This document shows, piece by piece, positions 53,899 to 61,994 of a stretch of DNA of 64,000 bases; the stretch's first letter is position 1, and each line of letters begins with the position of its first letter. The DNA is from Gluconobacter sp. Dm-62 (GTDB lineage Bacteria; Pseudomonadota; Alphaproteobacteria; Acetobacterales; Acetobacteraceae): assembly GCF_018256155.1 (NCBI RefSeq), contig NZ_JAERLY010000007.1:97300-161299 (forward strand), written 5' to 3'. The position numbers and the translations under genes were made by a program. Below the pieces are notes generated by a model that was given only the letters and a program-made list of their open reading frames with translations, did not search any database and was not told the origin of the DNA.

Positions 53899-55296
53899 AT
53901 GAGATTATCCCCCTCCTTTAACCAGGATGCTTTCAAAACACCTGCAGATACGATGATGGTTTCTGCGGCTGGTGGTGTGCGGTCCCGGTTTGTTATGGAG
54001 TTTTCCCGTCGGGTCCCTCTCGTCTTTTTCGTAAGTGATGTCGCGGCTATATTTCTGTCGGCCGTGTCCGGAAGCTGGATTGCTTCATCCGTCCACAACC
54101 TGTCAGCCGGCGCGCCGCTGTTTCTTGATGCAAACCTGAATGCATCCCGTGCAGCAGGCCATCTTATGCCGATCTGTATCGGCGTTCTGCTCTACATGTT
54201 TGTCAGCGGCGAATATCGTAACAGATACCCGTTCTGGAGCGAGTTCGGACGTCTGATCGCAGCGTCGTTCTGTGCATTACTGGCATCGGGCTTCTGGGCA
54301 TTTGCGTTCCAGATTTCCGATCTGCGGATGGCGCTCCTGCTGCCCTGGGTCATTTTTCCGTTTTGCAGTGAACTGTTGCGGCAGGTCTGCCGTCATGGAC
54401 TGCATGCAATCCACCTATGGCAAATTCCCACGGTGCTGGTTGGAGACGAGGCCGAAACGGATCAGGCAAAACGCATCCTGAATAGTGAATCTCTCCCCAG
54501 CCATGAAATCACGAAATGCCTCAGTCCGGCGGATGCGATTAACCTCCTTGCGGTCTCCGAAGAAACGAATTTCTCCCGCTGGTTCCAGTTCCTGTTATGC
54601 CTTGACCCGACCGACACATGTTCTCGGGACCTCATCGAACGACTGACCCGCAAGCGTATTCCTTTCGCCCTGATTCCGCAGGTCTCAGGAATGCCTACTC
54701 ATGGTCTGACGCAGTCATCCTATTTCAGTCATGACACTATTATTCTGTCGTACCGCAGCAATCTGGAAGAGCCGGTTCAGCGCTTTTTCAAATTCACGTT
54801 CGACTTTGTAATAGCTCTGGTTCTGCTTGCGCTCGTTTTCCCTGTTTACGTCATCCTCTATGTGCTCATCGCTCTGGATGGGGGGCAGCCAATCTATGGT
54901 CATCGCCGGATCGGTCAGAACGGGCAGACATTCAATTGCCTGAAATTTCGCACAATGGCGAAAAACTCCGATGAGATCCTGAAGCATCTTCTTGCTACCG
55001 ATAGTGGGGCCGCCGCAGAATGGCAGAAGACACAGAAGCTCCGGAATGACCCTCGGATCACCCGTATTGGGCATCTGCTTCGGAAAACCAGTCTGGACGA
55101 GCTGCCCCAGCTTCTCAACGTGCTTCGAGGGGACATGAGCCTGGTGGGGCCGCGTCCGATTGTGCAGGCGGAAGTCCATCATTATGGTGAGAACTTCGAG
55201 TACTATCAGGCTATCCGTCCGGGAATTACCGGCCTGTGGCAAGTTAGTGGCAGAAGCGACACGGGTTATGCTGAACGTGTTCAGCTTGATCGATAG
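53899..55296 (+). CDS. Undecaprenyl-phosphate sugar phosphotransferase (WbaP/GumD-type), truncated by an amber codon
   Basis: 465 residues as read. N-terminal hydrophobic segments and a CoA-binding-like middle are followed by a C-terminal bacterial sugar transferase domain (about 300-465: RRIGQNGQTFNCLKFRTM, ITRIGHLLRKTSLDELPQLL, GDMSLVGPRPI, PGITGLWQVSGRSD). It transfers a sugar-1-phosphate to undecaprenyl phosphate and so starts repeat-unit synthesis. The frame stops at TAG (55294-55296) directly after QLDR; the family continues with W-Y-V-x-N-W. The same frame runs on as YVRNWTLWHDVAIL to a TAA at 55381. A single G-to-A change of TGG explains this. ATG 53899 has GGAG upstream; ATG 53875 is less likely. 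Probably non-functional or impaired. Confidence 0.88.
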   Translation: MRLSPSFNQDAFKTPADTMMVSAAGGVRSRFVMEFSRRVPLVFFVSDVAAIFLSAVSGSWIASSVHNLSAGAPLFLDANLNASRAAGHLMPICIGVLLYMFVSGEYRNRYPFWSEFGRLIAASFCALLASGFWAFAFQISDLRMALLLPWVIFPFCSELLRQVCRHGLHAIHLWQIPTVLVGDEAETDQAKRILNSESLPSHEITKCLSPADAINLLAVSEETNFSRWFQFLLCLDPTDTCSRDLIERLTRKRIPFALIPQVSGMPTHGLTQSSYFSHDTIILSYRSNLEEPVQRFFKFTFDFVIALVLLALVFPVYVILYVLIALDGGQPIYGHRRIGQNGQTFNCLKFRTMAKNSDEILKHLLATDSGAAAEWQKTQKLRNDPRITRIGHLLRKTSLDELPQLLNVLRGDMSLVGPRPIVQAEVHHYGENFEYYQAIRPGITGLWQVSGRSDTGYAERVQLDR

Positions 55297-55383
55297 TATG
55301 TTCGTAACTGGACTCTGTGGCACGACGTTGCCATTCTAGCGAAAACCCTTCCGGCAGTTTTCTTCAGACGTGGTGCTCGGTAA
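55294..55383 (+). pseudogene. Severed C-terminus of the priming sugar transferase
   Basis: The 28 codons after the amber stop (55297-55380) read YVRNWTLWHDVAILAKTLPA... in the same frame, ending in RRGAR and TAA at 55381-55383. This is the normal membrane-proximal C-terminus of WbaP-type transferases (pattern D-W-Y-x-x-N-W-S/T). No start codon or ribosome-binding site would allow its separate translation. Confidence 0.85.
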
Positions 55384-55399
55384 GCGGAAATTAATATTT

Positions 55400-57577
55400 A
55401 TGAGTCAGATTTCTGCTGCAATGAACCTGAATGCCCCGCATCCGATTGAGATAACGCCTGCCCACGAGCAGGAATTCGCTGGTTTCAGCCAGCTGTTTTC
55501 AAGCCTCAAAAGGCACAGGCTTCTGATGTGCTCTGTTGCAGGAGGCACGTTCCTTCTGGGTGCAGCCGCTATTGCGAGCCTGAAACCCTACTATCAGTCC
55601 GTTGCCGAAGTCGCAGTGGGCGCACGCGGCATGATTTCGCCGTCACAGCTCAGCCCCTATGCTGATCACGCGCTGGATCTGGTCGCGCTCAATACCCAGC
55701 TCCGCATCATCAAGAGCCCAGCAATTGCGCTGATGGTGACGCAAAGACTGCATCTTGCGGGCACCCCGGAATACGAGCAGGCACTCCGTCCCTCGCTTGT
55801 GTCAAAACTCAAGATGCGTCTTGGTCTCCAGAAGGCCCCGGCTCCGCTGACGCAGGAAGAGCATGAAGAGCTGGTTTCCGACCTGCTCATGCAGAAGGTG
55901 GTCATCAGCAATGACGGGCGTTCGGCGATCCTCGGGATTGCTGCACGGTCTGCCACGCCCGATCTGGCGCCGGCCATCGCCAATGCCTACGTCCGGGCGT
56001 ATCTCGACTTCGAACAGCAGGCCAAGATTCAGGCGGCCCGCAATGCAAGCGTTCTTCTTGAGGAGCAGATTGCCCCACTGCGCGAAAGAGCGATCCAGGC
56101 GGAGCAGGCCGTTTCCCTCTACAGGCAGGAACATAATCTGCACCTGCTTGGAGACGATACGGGCAATGATCCGGATCGTAAGGGGCGTGTTGCGCTACCC
56201 GCGACAACAAACGACGTGCGTCTCGTGCAGATGAACCGTGAACTTGGCGAAGCGGAAGCTGATCTTGCGCGAAAGCAGGCGATGTACAGTCAGGCTGAAT
56301 CTGACAGAAACATCGACACCATTACGGCAATCACGGGCTCGCCGCTGATCCAGAGTCTTCGTCTTCAGCAGGCGCGGGTCAATGCACGTATCTCGACGCT
56401 GGCCGCTACAGCTCTCGATCAGAACCCGGAACTGATCGCTGCCCGTGCCGAAGCAGCGCGAATTGATGCTCAGATTGGCATTGAAGGCCAAAAACTTCTG
56501 CAGAGCCTCCGTTACGAGGCTGAAGCTGCCCAACAGCGGGTCAACGCTCTGAAAGAGCGTACAAACACCCTGCAGGCAAATGCGACGGAAGAAGAGCACG
56601 CTGACATCCGCCTGCGACAGCTTGTCGGCGAAGCGACAGCCGCGCAGACCCTGTATCGGGATTACCTGTCGCGCGTTGGTCAGATTTCAGCCGAGACGGC
56701 CATACAGCAGGCGGAAGCACGTCTCATCACGCCAGCTGACCAGCCCCTTGGACCTGCGGGGCCGCCCAAAAAACAGTATGGCGTACTGCTACTGCTGATT
56801 TCTCTGGGACTTGGAGCCGGTGCCGCCCTGCTGAAAGACCGTTCCCGTAGCACGCTGCGGACCCTGAGCGAGCTTGAGCAGCAGACCCGTCTGTTCGGAC
56901 TTGGCGCTCTTCCGCGTTTCGAAGGCCCCCTGCGGCAGCAACTGGGTTTGAGTAACTCCCTCTACGGACGGATGCTCAATTCCATGCGGGCCATCCTGAC
57001 CTTCGGCAATCCTTCCATCCGCACGAAAACCACAGTCATTACCTCGGCTATGGGCAGTGAAGGCAAAACCACACTTGCCATTTCGCTTGCCAGCAGTGTG
57101 GGTGCGCTGGGCAAACGCGCTCTTCTGATCGATTGCGATGCCCATCGTCCAAGTGTTCTTCTGTCACTCGGGCTGCAGGAAACTGCTGATGGTTTTATCC
57201 GCGAGGCGTTGCCGGGCATGGATATTTTCGTGGCCAGTCAGAGCAGCGAACGCGGTGTGATGAATTTTGAAGCCCTGGCGCAGTTTATGGAGACGCATCG
57301 GGATGATTATGATCAGATCATCATCGATACCCCGCCAGTTCTGAGCTTTCCTGAGGCGGGTGTTCTGGCTTCTTTCGCTGAAGGCGTGATCCTTGCCGTC
57401 AAGTGGCATCATACGTCTGCGAGTGCCGTTCTTGAGGCACAGAAAATCCTGCGTACCCATCACGCAAACTGTCTGGGTGCCGTTCTGACGTTTGTCGATA
57501 TCGAGAATCTGCACCCTGAAGAGAGTGTCCGGATTGGCGAATATGCCTACTATCGCAAGCTTGTCTCTGCACCATAA
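55400..57577 (+). CDS. Polysaccharide co-polymerase / tyrosine-kinase-like protein (GumC/Wzc-type)
   Basis: 725-residue inner-membrane protein. A Wzz domain has two membrane segments (about 45-65 and 465-485) with a periplasmic coiled coil (about 210-440). It is followed by a cytoplasmic BY-kinase domain with Walker A SAMGSEGKTTLA (about 550-561), A' LLIDCDAHRPS and Walker B IIIDTPP. The C-terminal Tyr cluster is short (EYAYYRKL). It controls chain length and export with the GumB-type lipoprotein. The ATG at 55400 is used; the open frame begins upstream, overlapping the end of the interrupted transferase gene. Confidence 0.9.
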   Translation: MSQISAAMNLNAPHPIEITPAHEQEFAGFSQLFSSLKRHRLLMCSVAGGTFLLGAAAIASLKPYYQSVAEVAVGARGMISPSQLSPYADHALDLVALNTQLRIIKSPAIALMVTQRLHLAGTPEYEQALRPSLVSKLKMRLGLQKAPAPLTQEEHEELVSDLLMQKVVISNDGRSAILGIAARSATPDLAPAIANAYVRAYLDFEQQAKIQAARNASVLLEEQIAPLRERAIQAEQAVSLYRQEHNLHLLGDDTGNDPDRKGRVALPATTNDVRLVQMNRELGEAEADLARKQAMYSQAESDRNIDTITAITGSPLIQSLRLQQARVNARISTLAATALDQNPELIAARAEAARIDAQIGIEGQKLLQSLRYEAEAAQQRVNALKERTNTLQANATEEEHADIRLRQLVGEATAAQTLYRDYLSRVGQISAETAIQQAEARLITPADQPLGPAGPPKKQYGVLLLLISLGLGAGAALLKDRSRSTLRTLSELEQQTRLFGLGALPRFEGPLRQQLGLSNSLYGRMLNSMRAILTFGNPSIRTKTTVITSAMGSEGKTTLAISLASSVGALGKRALLIDCDAHRPSVLLSLGLQETADGFIREALPGMDIFVASQSSERGVMNFEALAQFMETHRDDYDQIIIDTPPVLSFPEAGVLASFAEGVILAVKWHHTSASAVLEAQKILRTHHANCLGAVLTFVDIENLHPEESVRIGEYAYYRKLVSAP

Positions 57578-58680
57578 TGGCTGCTTCTTCCATGCCCCGG
57601 ATTTCTCTGAACGGACGTTTTTCCGTTCAGTCCCTCAGTGGAGTCCAGCGTTTCGCAACGGAGATTACCCGCGCACTTTCGGGAATCTGGCCAGTTGACC
57701 TGCCACGCCCCGAACTGCTGACGCCGCGGGTTGCTTCTTCTGCGTCGACACCTGTCGATATGGGGTTTCCGGTCCGTCCCTGTGGTCATTTTCAAGGCCA
57801 GTTGTGGGAGCAGATTGATCTCCCGAGAGCCGCGGGGCATGGCTTGCTCGTGAATCTGGGGAATACCGGGCCCCTTCTCCTGCCAGCGCGAAACAGCCGT
57901 CAGATCGTCGTCATCCATGATGCCGGTGTCTTTTCTACGCCCCAGTCCTACTCCCGGCAGTTCCGTGCCTACTACAAAACGCTGCACCGGTTGCTGGCTT
58001 CAGGCAGGACCCGGATTGTCACGGTATCGAACTTCGCCCGCAGTGACATTGCCAGTCATCTGCGGATTGATCCGGCCAGGATCAGTGTCATCACCGAGGG
58101 GGCGGAACACGCCACGCGTCTCCCGGCAGACAGGACCATTCTTGAGCGCAATGGCCTGGAAGCAGGGAAATATGTGCTGGCTGTTGGCAATATGGCTCCC
58201 CACAAGGATTTCGCGGCACTTGATCATCTGGCGTCGACGCTCCCGCAGCGCGGGGTAAAACTGGTCATCAGCGGCGGAATGAACAAGCGGGTTTTTGAGA
58301 GTGACATACCGGATCTGCAGCACGCCACGTATGTCGGTCGTGTGACGGATGAGGAACTTCACGCCCTTTACAGAGACGCAGCCTGCTTTGTTTTCCCTTC
58401 CATTTATGAAGGGTTTGGTCTCCCGCCGATCGAGGCCATGGAAGCGGGGTGCCCCGTCGTCGCGCGTGATATTCCTGTGTTGCATGAAGTTTGTGGTCAG
58501 GCTGCTCTTTACGGTTCCAAGCCGGCCGATCTGACGGCCCGGGTTCTGGAAATTCTTGATAATCCCAGCGTTGCCAAAATACTTCGTCATGCGGGCGAGG
58601 AGCGGGTGCGCCAATATCGCTGGTCAATCGCGGCGGGGAAACTTCTGAATGTCATGCGAGAGGAATTCTCCGCATGCTGA
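57577..58680 (+). CDS. Glycosyltransferase family 4 (AceC/GumH-like type)
   Basis: 367-residue GT-B enzyme. N-terminal ISLNGRFSVQSLSGVQRFATEI is typical of GT4 enzymes of EPS clusters in acetic acid bacteria and xanthan-type loci. The donor domain contains AVGNMAPHKDF and the E-x7-E motif in PSIYEGFGLPPIEAMEAGCPV. Its ATG overlaps the preceding stop by one base, so translation is coupled. Donor and acceptor sugars are unknown. Confidence 0.92.
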   Translation: MAASSMPRISLNGRFSVQSLSGVQRFATEITRALSGIWPVDLPRPELLTPRVASSASTPVDMGFPVRPCGHFQGQLWEQIDLPRAAGHGLLVNLGNTGPLLLPARNSRQIVVIHDAGVFSTPQSYSRQFRAYYKTLHRLLASGRTRIVTVSNFARSDIASHLRIDPARISVITEGAEHATRLPADRTILERNGLEAGKYVLAVGNMAPHKDFAALDHLASTLPQRGVKLVISGGMNKRVFESDIPDLQHATYVGRVTDEELHALYRDAACFVFPSIYEGFGLPPIEAMEAGCPVVARDIPVLHEVCGQAALYGSKPADLTARVLEILDNPSVAKILRHAGEERVRQYRWSIAAGKLLNVMREEFSAC

Positions 58681-59072
58681 AGATCGTCCGCATCCTGCAC
58701 ATGCTGGTTATGCTGTTCACAGCCAGTAGCATCATGCCGGTTAGTGCGCAGGAACCCGGCGTCGATGAGGACACGGCTTCAGCGCCTTCGCCTGTGACGA
58801 CGCAGTTATGGTGTATGATCACGGATGCAGCATCGAACCGTCTGTTCGTTTCTGATCCGGCTCCGACAGGGACACTCAGTCACATGGCGTTGTGGACTGC
58901 GAGCAGCCGTTTCGTGACGGTCGTGAACAGTCGCTACAATCTGACGATCCGCAACAGCGATCATGCCTGTGCAGTTTATCGGGATAAGACACATGCCACG
59001 ACGGCCAGAGATACCGCGATATCCCTGGCTCAACACCATGGCGAACACATCGTTACTATCGGTCTGGATTAG
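58674..59072 (+). CDS. Small secreted protein of unknown function in the EPS operon
   Basis: 132 residues with a signal peptide (1 to about 27, MPVSAQEP). The mature part has two Cys (LWCMI, HACAV) that could form a disulphide, and a beta-rich sequence. Overlaps the GT4 stop by 7 bp and is followed 3 bp later by a GT2 gene, so it belongs to the operon. No family recognised. A periplasmic accessory role in EPS assembly is an inference from context only. Confidence 0.72.
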   Translation: MLKIVRILHMLVMLFTASSIMPVSAQEPGVDEDTASAPSPVTTQLWCMITDAASNRLFVSDPAPTGTLSHMALWTASSRFVTVVNSRYNLTIRNSDHACAVYRDKTHATTARDTAISLAQHHGEHIVTIGLD

Positions 59073-59075
59073 GCC

Positions 59076-60062
59076 ATGACACCTGAAACTGTCTCATTAC
59101 TTCCGAAGAAATCTGTTGATCCGCTCATACAGGGCGGTGAAACGGGCTTGCTGTCAGCCGGCCCCAGGGTCATCGTTGGCATCGCGACTACGGGTCGTCC
59201 TGCAATTCTGGCCGAACTTGTGGATCAGCTGGCCAAACAGTCGATCCAGCCTTACAGACTCATTATCAGCTATGCCAAACCGGGCGATATTGCTGCGATA
59301 CCCCAGGCGCTTTGGGGCAGTATGCCCGTTGAATTCGTCACCGGCCATATGGGCGCTGCCGTCCAGCGTAATGTTATCCTTGATCGTGTGAAGGATGAGG
59401 ACATCATCCTCTTTCTGGATGACGATTTCTTTCCGCATCCCACATATATTTCCAGAATCATCGAGGCTTTTCGTGATCATCCGGATGTTCTGGGGGCCAC
59501 CGGACATCTTCTGGCCGATGGTGCCAAGGGGCCCGGTCTGGAAATCGAAGAGGCCAACCGGCTGAACGCAAGCGCCGAAACAACATTTCGGCCTCAGGTT
59601 GAAGACGCCTTCAATACTTATGGCTGCAACATGGCGTTTCGCTGCAATGCCATAAAGCGTCTGGGCACCCGCTTCGATGAAAACCTGCCTCTTTACTCCT
59701 GGTATGAGGACATGGATTTTTCCCGTTCTCTCCTGCCGCATGGCAGGATTGTCAGGGTCAATGGCGCCCGGGGCGTGCACCTTGGCAACAAGACCGGTAA
59801 AAATTCAGGCGTCCGCCTCGGTTATTCCCAGATCATCAATAGCATCTATCTTGCCGGGAAGGGGACTTACCCCTGGTCACATGCGCTGAAAAGTGCGGGA
59901 AGACATTTGCTCATCAATGCCGTCAAATCCTTCAAACCAGAACCTTACATTGACCGCAGGGGACGTCTGCGGGGAAATCTGATCGGCGTAGGCGATCTCG
60001 TCCGAAACCGCATCACTCCTGAACGTGCCGCCACACTCACCATTTCAAAAGTAACATCCTGA
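59076..60062 (+). CDS. Glycosyltransferase family 2
   Basis: 328-residue GT-A enzyme. VGIATTGRPAILAELVDQL, the donor-metal motif ILFLDDDFF and the acceptor/base region YSWYEDMDFSRSL are all visible. The N-terminal 30 residues are variable. Gap of 1 bp to the next GT2 gene. Sugar specificity unknown. Confidence 0.92.
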   Translation: MTPETVSLLPKKSVDPLIQGGETGLLSAGPRVIVGIATTGRPAILAELVDQLAKQSIQPYRLIISYAKPGDIAAIPQALWGSMPVEFVTGHMGAAVQRNVILDRVKDEDIILFLDDDFFPHPTYISRIIEAFRDHPDVLGATGHLLADGAKGPGLEIEEANRLNASAETTFRPQVEDAFNTYGCNMAFRCNAIKRLGTRFDENLPLYSWYEDMDFSRSLLPHGRIVRVNGARGVHLGNKTGKNSGVRLGYSQIINSIYLAGKGTYPWSHALKSAGRHLLINAVKSFKPEPYIDRRGRLRGNLIGVGDLVRNRITPERAATLTISKVTS

Positions 60063-60063
60063 C

Positions 60064-60939
60064 ATGCGTTTTTCACTTGTTGTTCCTACTCTCAACCGGC
60101 AGGTCGAAGTCGAAGCCTTCATGCAAGGTCTCGACCGCCAGACTTTCCGTGACTTCGAGGTCATCCTCGTTGATCAGAGCGGAACAGACCTCTTTGACGA
60201 CATTGTTGCACGATATGGCCGCAAATGGCCCGTGAAGCATATCCGTTCTGACGTCCGCAAGCCCCGGCATGCGTGTAATCTGGGTGCCCGTGAGGCCGTG
60301 GGGAAACTTATTGCTTTCCCTGATGATGATTGCATTTATGAACCGGACACTCTCGAACGTGTGGATGCCTATTTCCAGAAGACGGATGATCAGGGTTTCA
60401 TAACCGGCGCTGTACTGAACCTGGATGGCGCACCAACCGCAATGGGGCGATGGCTGAAACAAAGTCAGCCGCTTGACCGTCACAGCATCTGGACAGGCCT
60501 GATCGAGTTCAATTTCTTCATGCCTCGTGACCTGTTCGAGCAGGTCGGCGGTTTTGATGAAAATCTGGGCCCTTGTACGCCATTCGGTTCCTGCGAGGGG
60601 CCAGATCTTGCACTACGCCTGATGTCCGCCGGGGCACATGGATATCATGATCGCAGCCTGCTGGTCCGTCACATGGACAAGTCTGCCACGATCAATGGTG
60701 CCCGCGCCTATGATTACGGGACCGGGATGGGATATGTCCTGCGTAAAAACCACGCTTCCATGCGAACGGTTCTGACATTCTTTATCCGCCCGCTGGGAGG
60801 AACATTCCTCAACCTTCTGCGACGGAAATCTGATCAGGCGACATATTTTTTCAGGACGCTTCAGGGACGGCTGGCAGGATATTTTTCCACAGAAGCCCGC
60901 CGGATTGCACGGCACACGCCAAGAGAAAATATTTCCTGA
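60064..60939 (+). CDS. Glycosyltransferase family 2
   Basis: 291-residue GT-A enzyme starting directly with SLVVPTLNRQVEVEAFMQGL and QTFRDFEVILVDQSG, with the metal motif IAFPDDDCIYEP and GSCEGPDLALRLM in the acceptor domain. Probably soluble or peripherally bound at the cytoplasmic face. Cotranscribed with the preceding GT2. Confidence 0.92.
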   Translation: MRFSLVVPTLNRQVEVEAFMQGLDRQTFRDFEVILVDQSGTDLFDDIVARYGRKWPVKHIRSDVRKPRHACNLGAREAVGKLIAFPDDDCIYEPDTLERVDAYFQKTDDQGFITGAVLNLDGAPTAMGRWLKQSQPLDRHSIWTGLIEFNFFMPRDLFEQVGGFDENLGPCTPFGSCEGPDLALRLMSAGAHGYHDRSLLVRHMDKSATINGARAYDYGTGMGYVLRKNHASMRTVLTFFIRPLGGTFLNLLRRKSDQATYFFRTLQGRLAGYFSTEARRIARHTPRENIS

Positions 60940-60981
60940 TCATCCCGGGTCCTTTCCCGGAGCAACTGTAGAGGCAGGTTT

Positions 60982-61947
60982 ATGACAGGATATTTTCTCA
61001 AAGTTTTCGCTGTTTCGAATGCGATCCCGGCCGTATTCCTCATTTTTGCCTCACATGCCGATGCAGCAGATCCTGCCCGAATGATTGCAGCCTGTCCGGC
61101 ATGGCCTGTTCATTGCGAAATTGATCTTAAGGGACAGGTCTACAAGATACCGCATACCCTGCATCTCAATCCGCTCACGATGAGGCTGACCAACGGCGTA
61201 CTGGACGCCTCGGGCCTGCCGGATGGTGAGCCTGCAATTCTTGTGTCGTCAGATGGTGCGGGGCAGCCTGAAAGTTACGATACCGCGGCAAGCAGCATCG
61301 ACCACATCGTTCTGACAGGGCAGCCCAAAGCGGATGGGATCGTTCTCGATAACAGGAATGATGATAATATCCGCACGGCCGCCATGACGCTGGAAAATGT
61401 TTCGATTTCCGGATTCCGCCGCGGATTGACTTTTGGCAGTCATGCCTATGTTTTTGGTCTTTCTCACGTCCAGATCCACAATAACGCGACGGGTCTGTAT
61501 ACGACCCCTAATGCAGTGGATGCGGGAGAGCGCATTACACTGGAAGATGTCAACGTTTTTAATAATACCCTGGGCGTCGATGACGAAGCCGGCATGGAAC
61601 TGGACTGGCTCGGGTCGCGTCTGGATTACAACGCGATGACTGCAATCATCTCAGGTCTGTGGAGTTTCGACGGACATATTGAAATCGCTCCCCCGCACAC
61701 GCCTCCGATCCGGCTTCATGCCCTGGTCGGTCAGCCTGCGGGTGCACTTTTCATGACAGCCGGGTCCTTTGTGATCGTCAGTCAGTCCGATGGAAAGGCA
61801 AGCAGCGACTACTGGGTCCAGAGCGACAGCCCGTATAGTGCGATCCAGTTTCCGGCCCACACATATGGCGTTCGCGGAAAGATCGCTGTCATGGACGGCC
61901 CCGCTCCCGTTTACGGGCCTGCCTTGCCAGCATTCAACCCGAACTGA
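60982..61947 (+). CDS. Secreted right-handed beta-helix-type protein
   Basis: 321 residues. N-terminal signal peptide (1 to about 28, SHADAADP). The middle consists of short repeated beta-strand turns of the pectate-lyase/parallel beta-helix type (GIVLDNRNDD, LENVSISGFRRGLTFG, LSHVQIHNNATGLY, LEDVNVFNNTLGVDDEAG). GAGG lies 7 nt before the ATG. As the last gene of the EPS operon it could be a lyase, hydrolase or epimerase-like helix acting on the polymer in the periplasm. No catalytic residues can be assigned. Confidence 0.75.
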   Translation: MTGYFLKVFAVSNAIPAVFLIFASHADAADPARMIAACPAWPVHCEIDLKGQVYKIPHTLHLNPLTMRLTNGVLDASGLPDGEPAILVSSDGAGQPESYDTAASSIDHIVLTGQPKADGIVLDNRNDDNIRTAAMTLENVSISGFRRGLTFGSHAYVFGLSHVQIHNNATGLYTTPNAVDAGERITLEDVNVFNNTLGVDDEAGMELDWLGSRLDYNAMTAIISGLWSFDGHIEIAPPHTPPIRLHALVGQPAGALFMTAGSFVIVSQSDGKASSDYWVQSDSPYSAIQFPAHTYGVRGKIAVMDGPAPVYGPALPAFNPN

Positions 61948-61956
61948 CACTGTGTG

Positions 61957-61983
61957 AAGTCCCTGCCTTAGAGGCAGGGACTT
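61957..61983. terminator. Bidirectional hairpin between convergent genes
   Basis: An 11-bp perfect stem (AAGTCCCTGCC, 61957-61967, with 61973-61983) and a 5-nt loop lie in the 47-bp gap between the beta-helix gene and the mutase gene, which converge. T tracts are short on both sides, so termination efficiency is uncertain. Confidence 0.65.
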
Positions 61984-61994
61984 ATACGGCGCTG

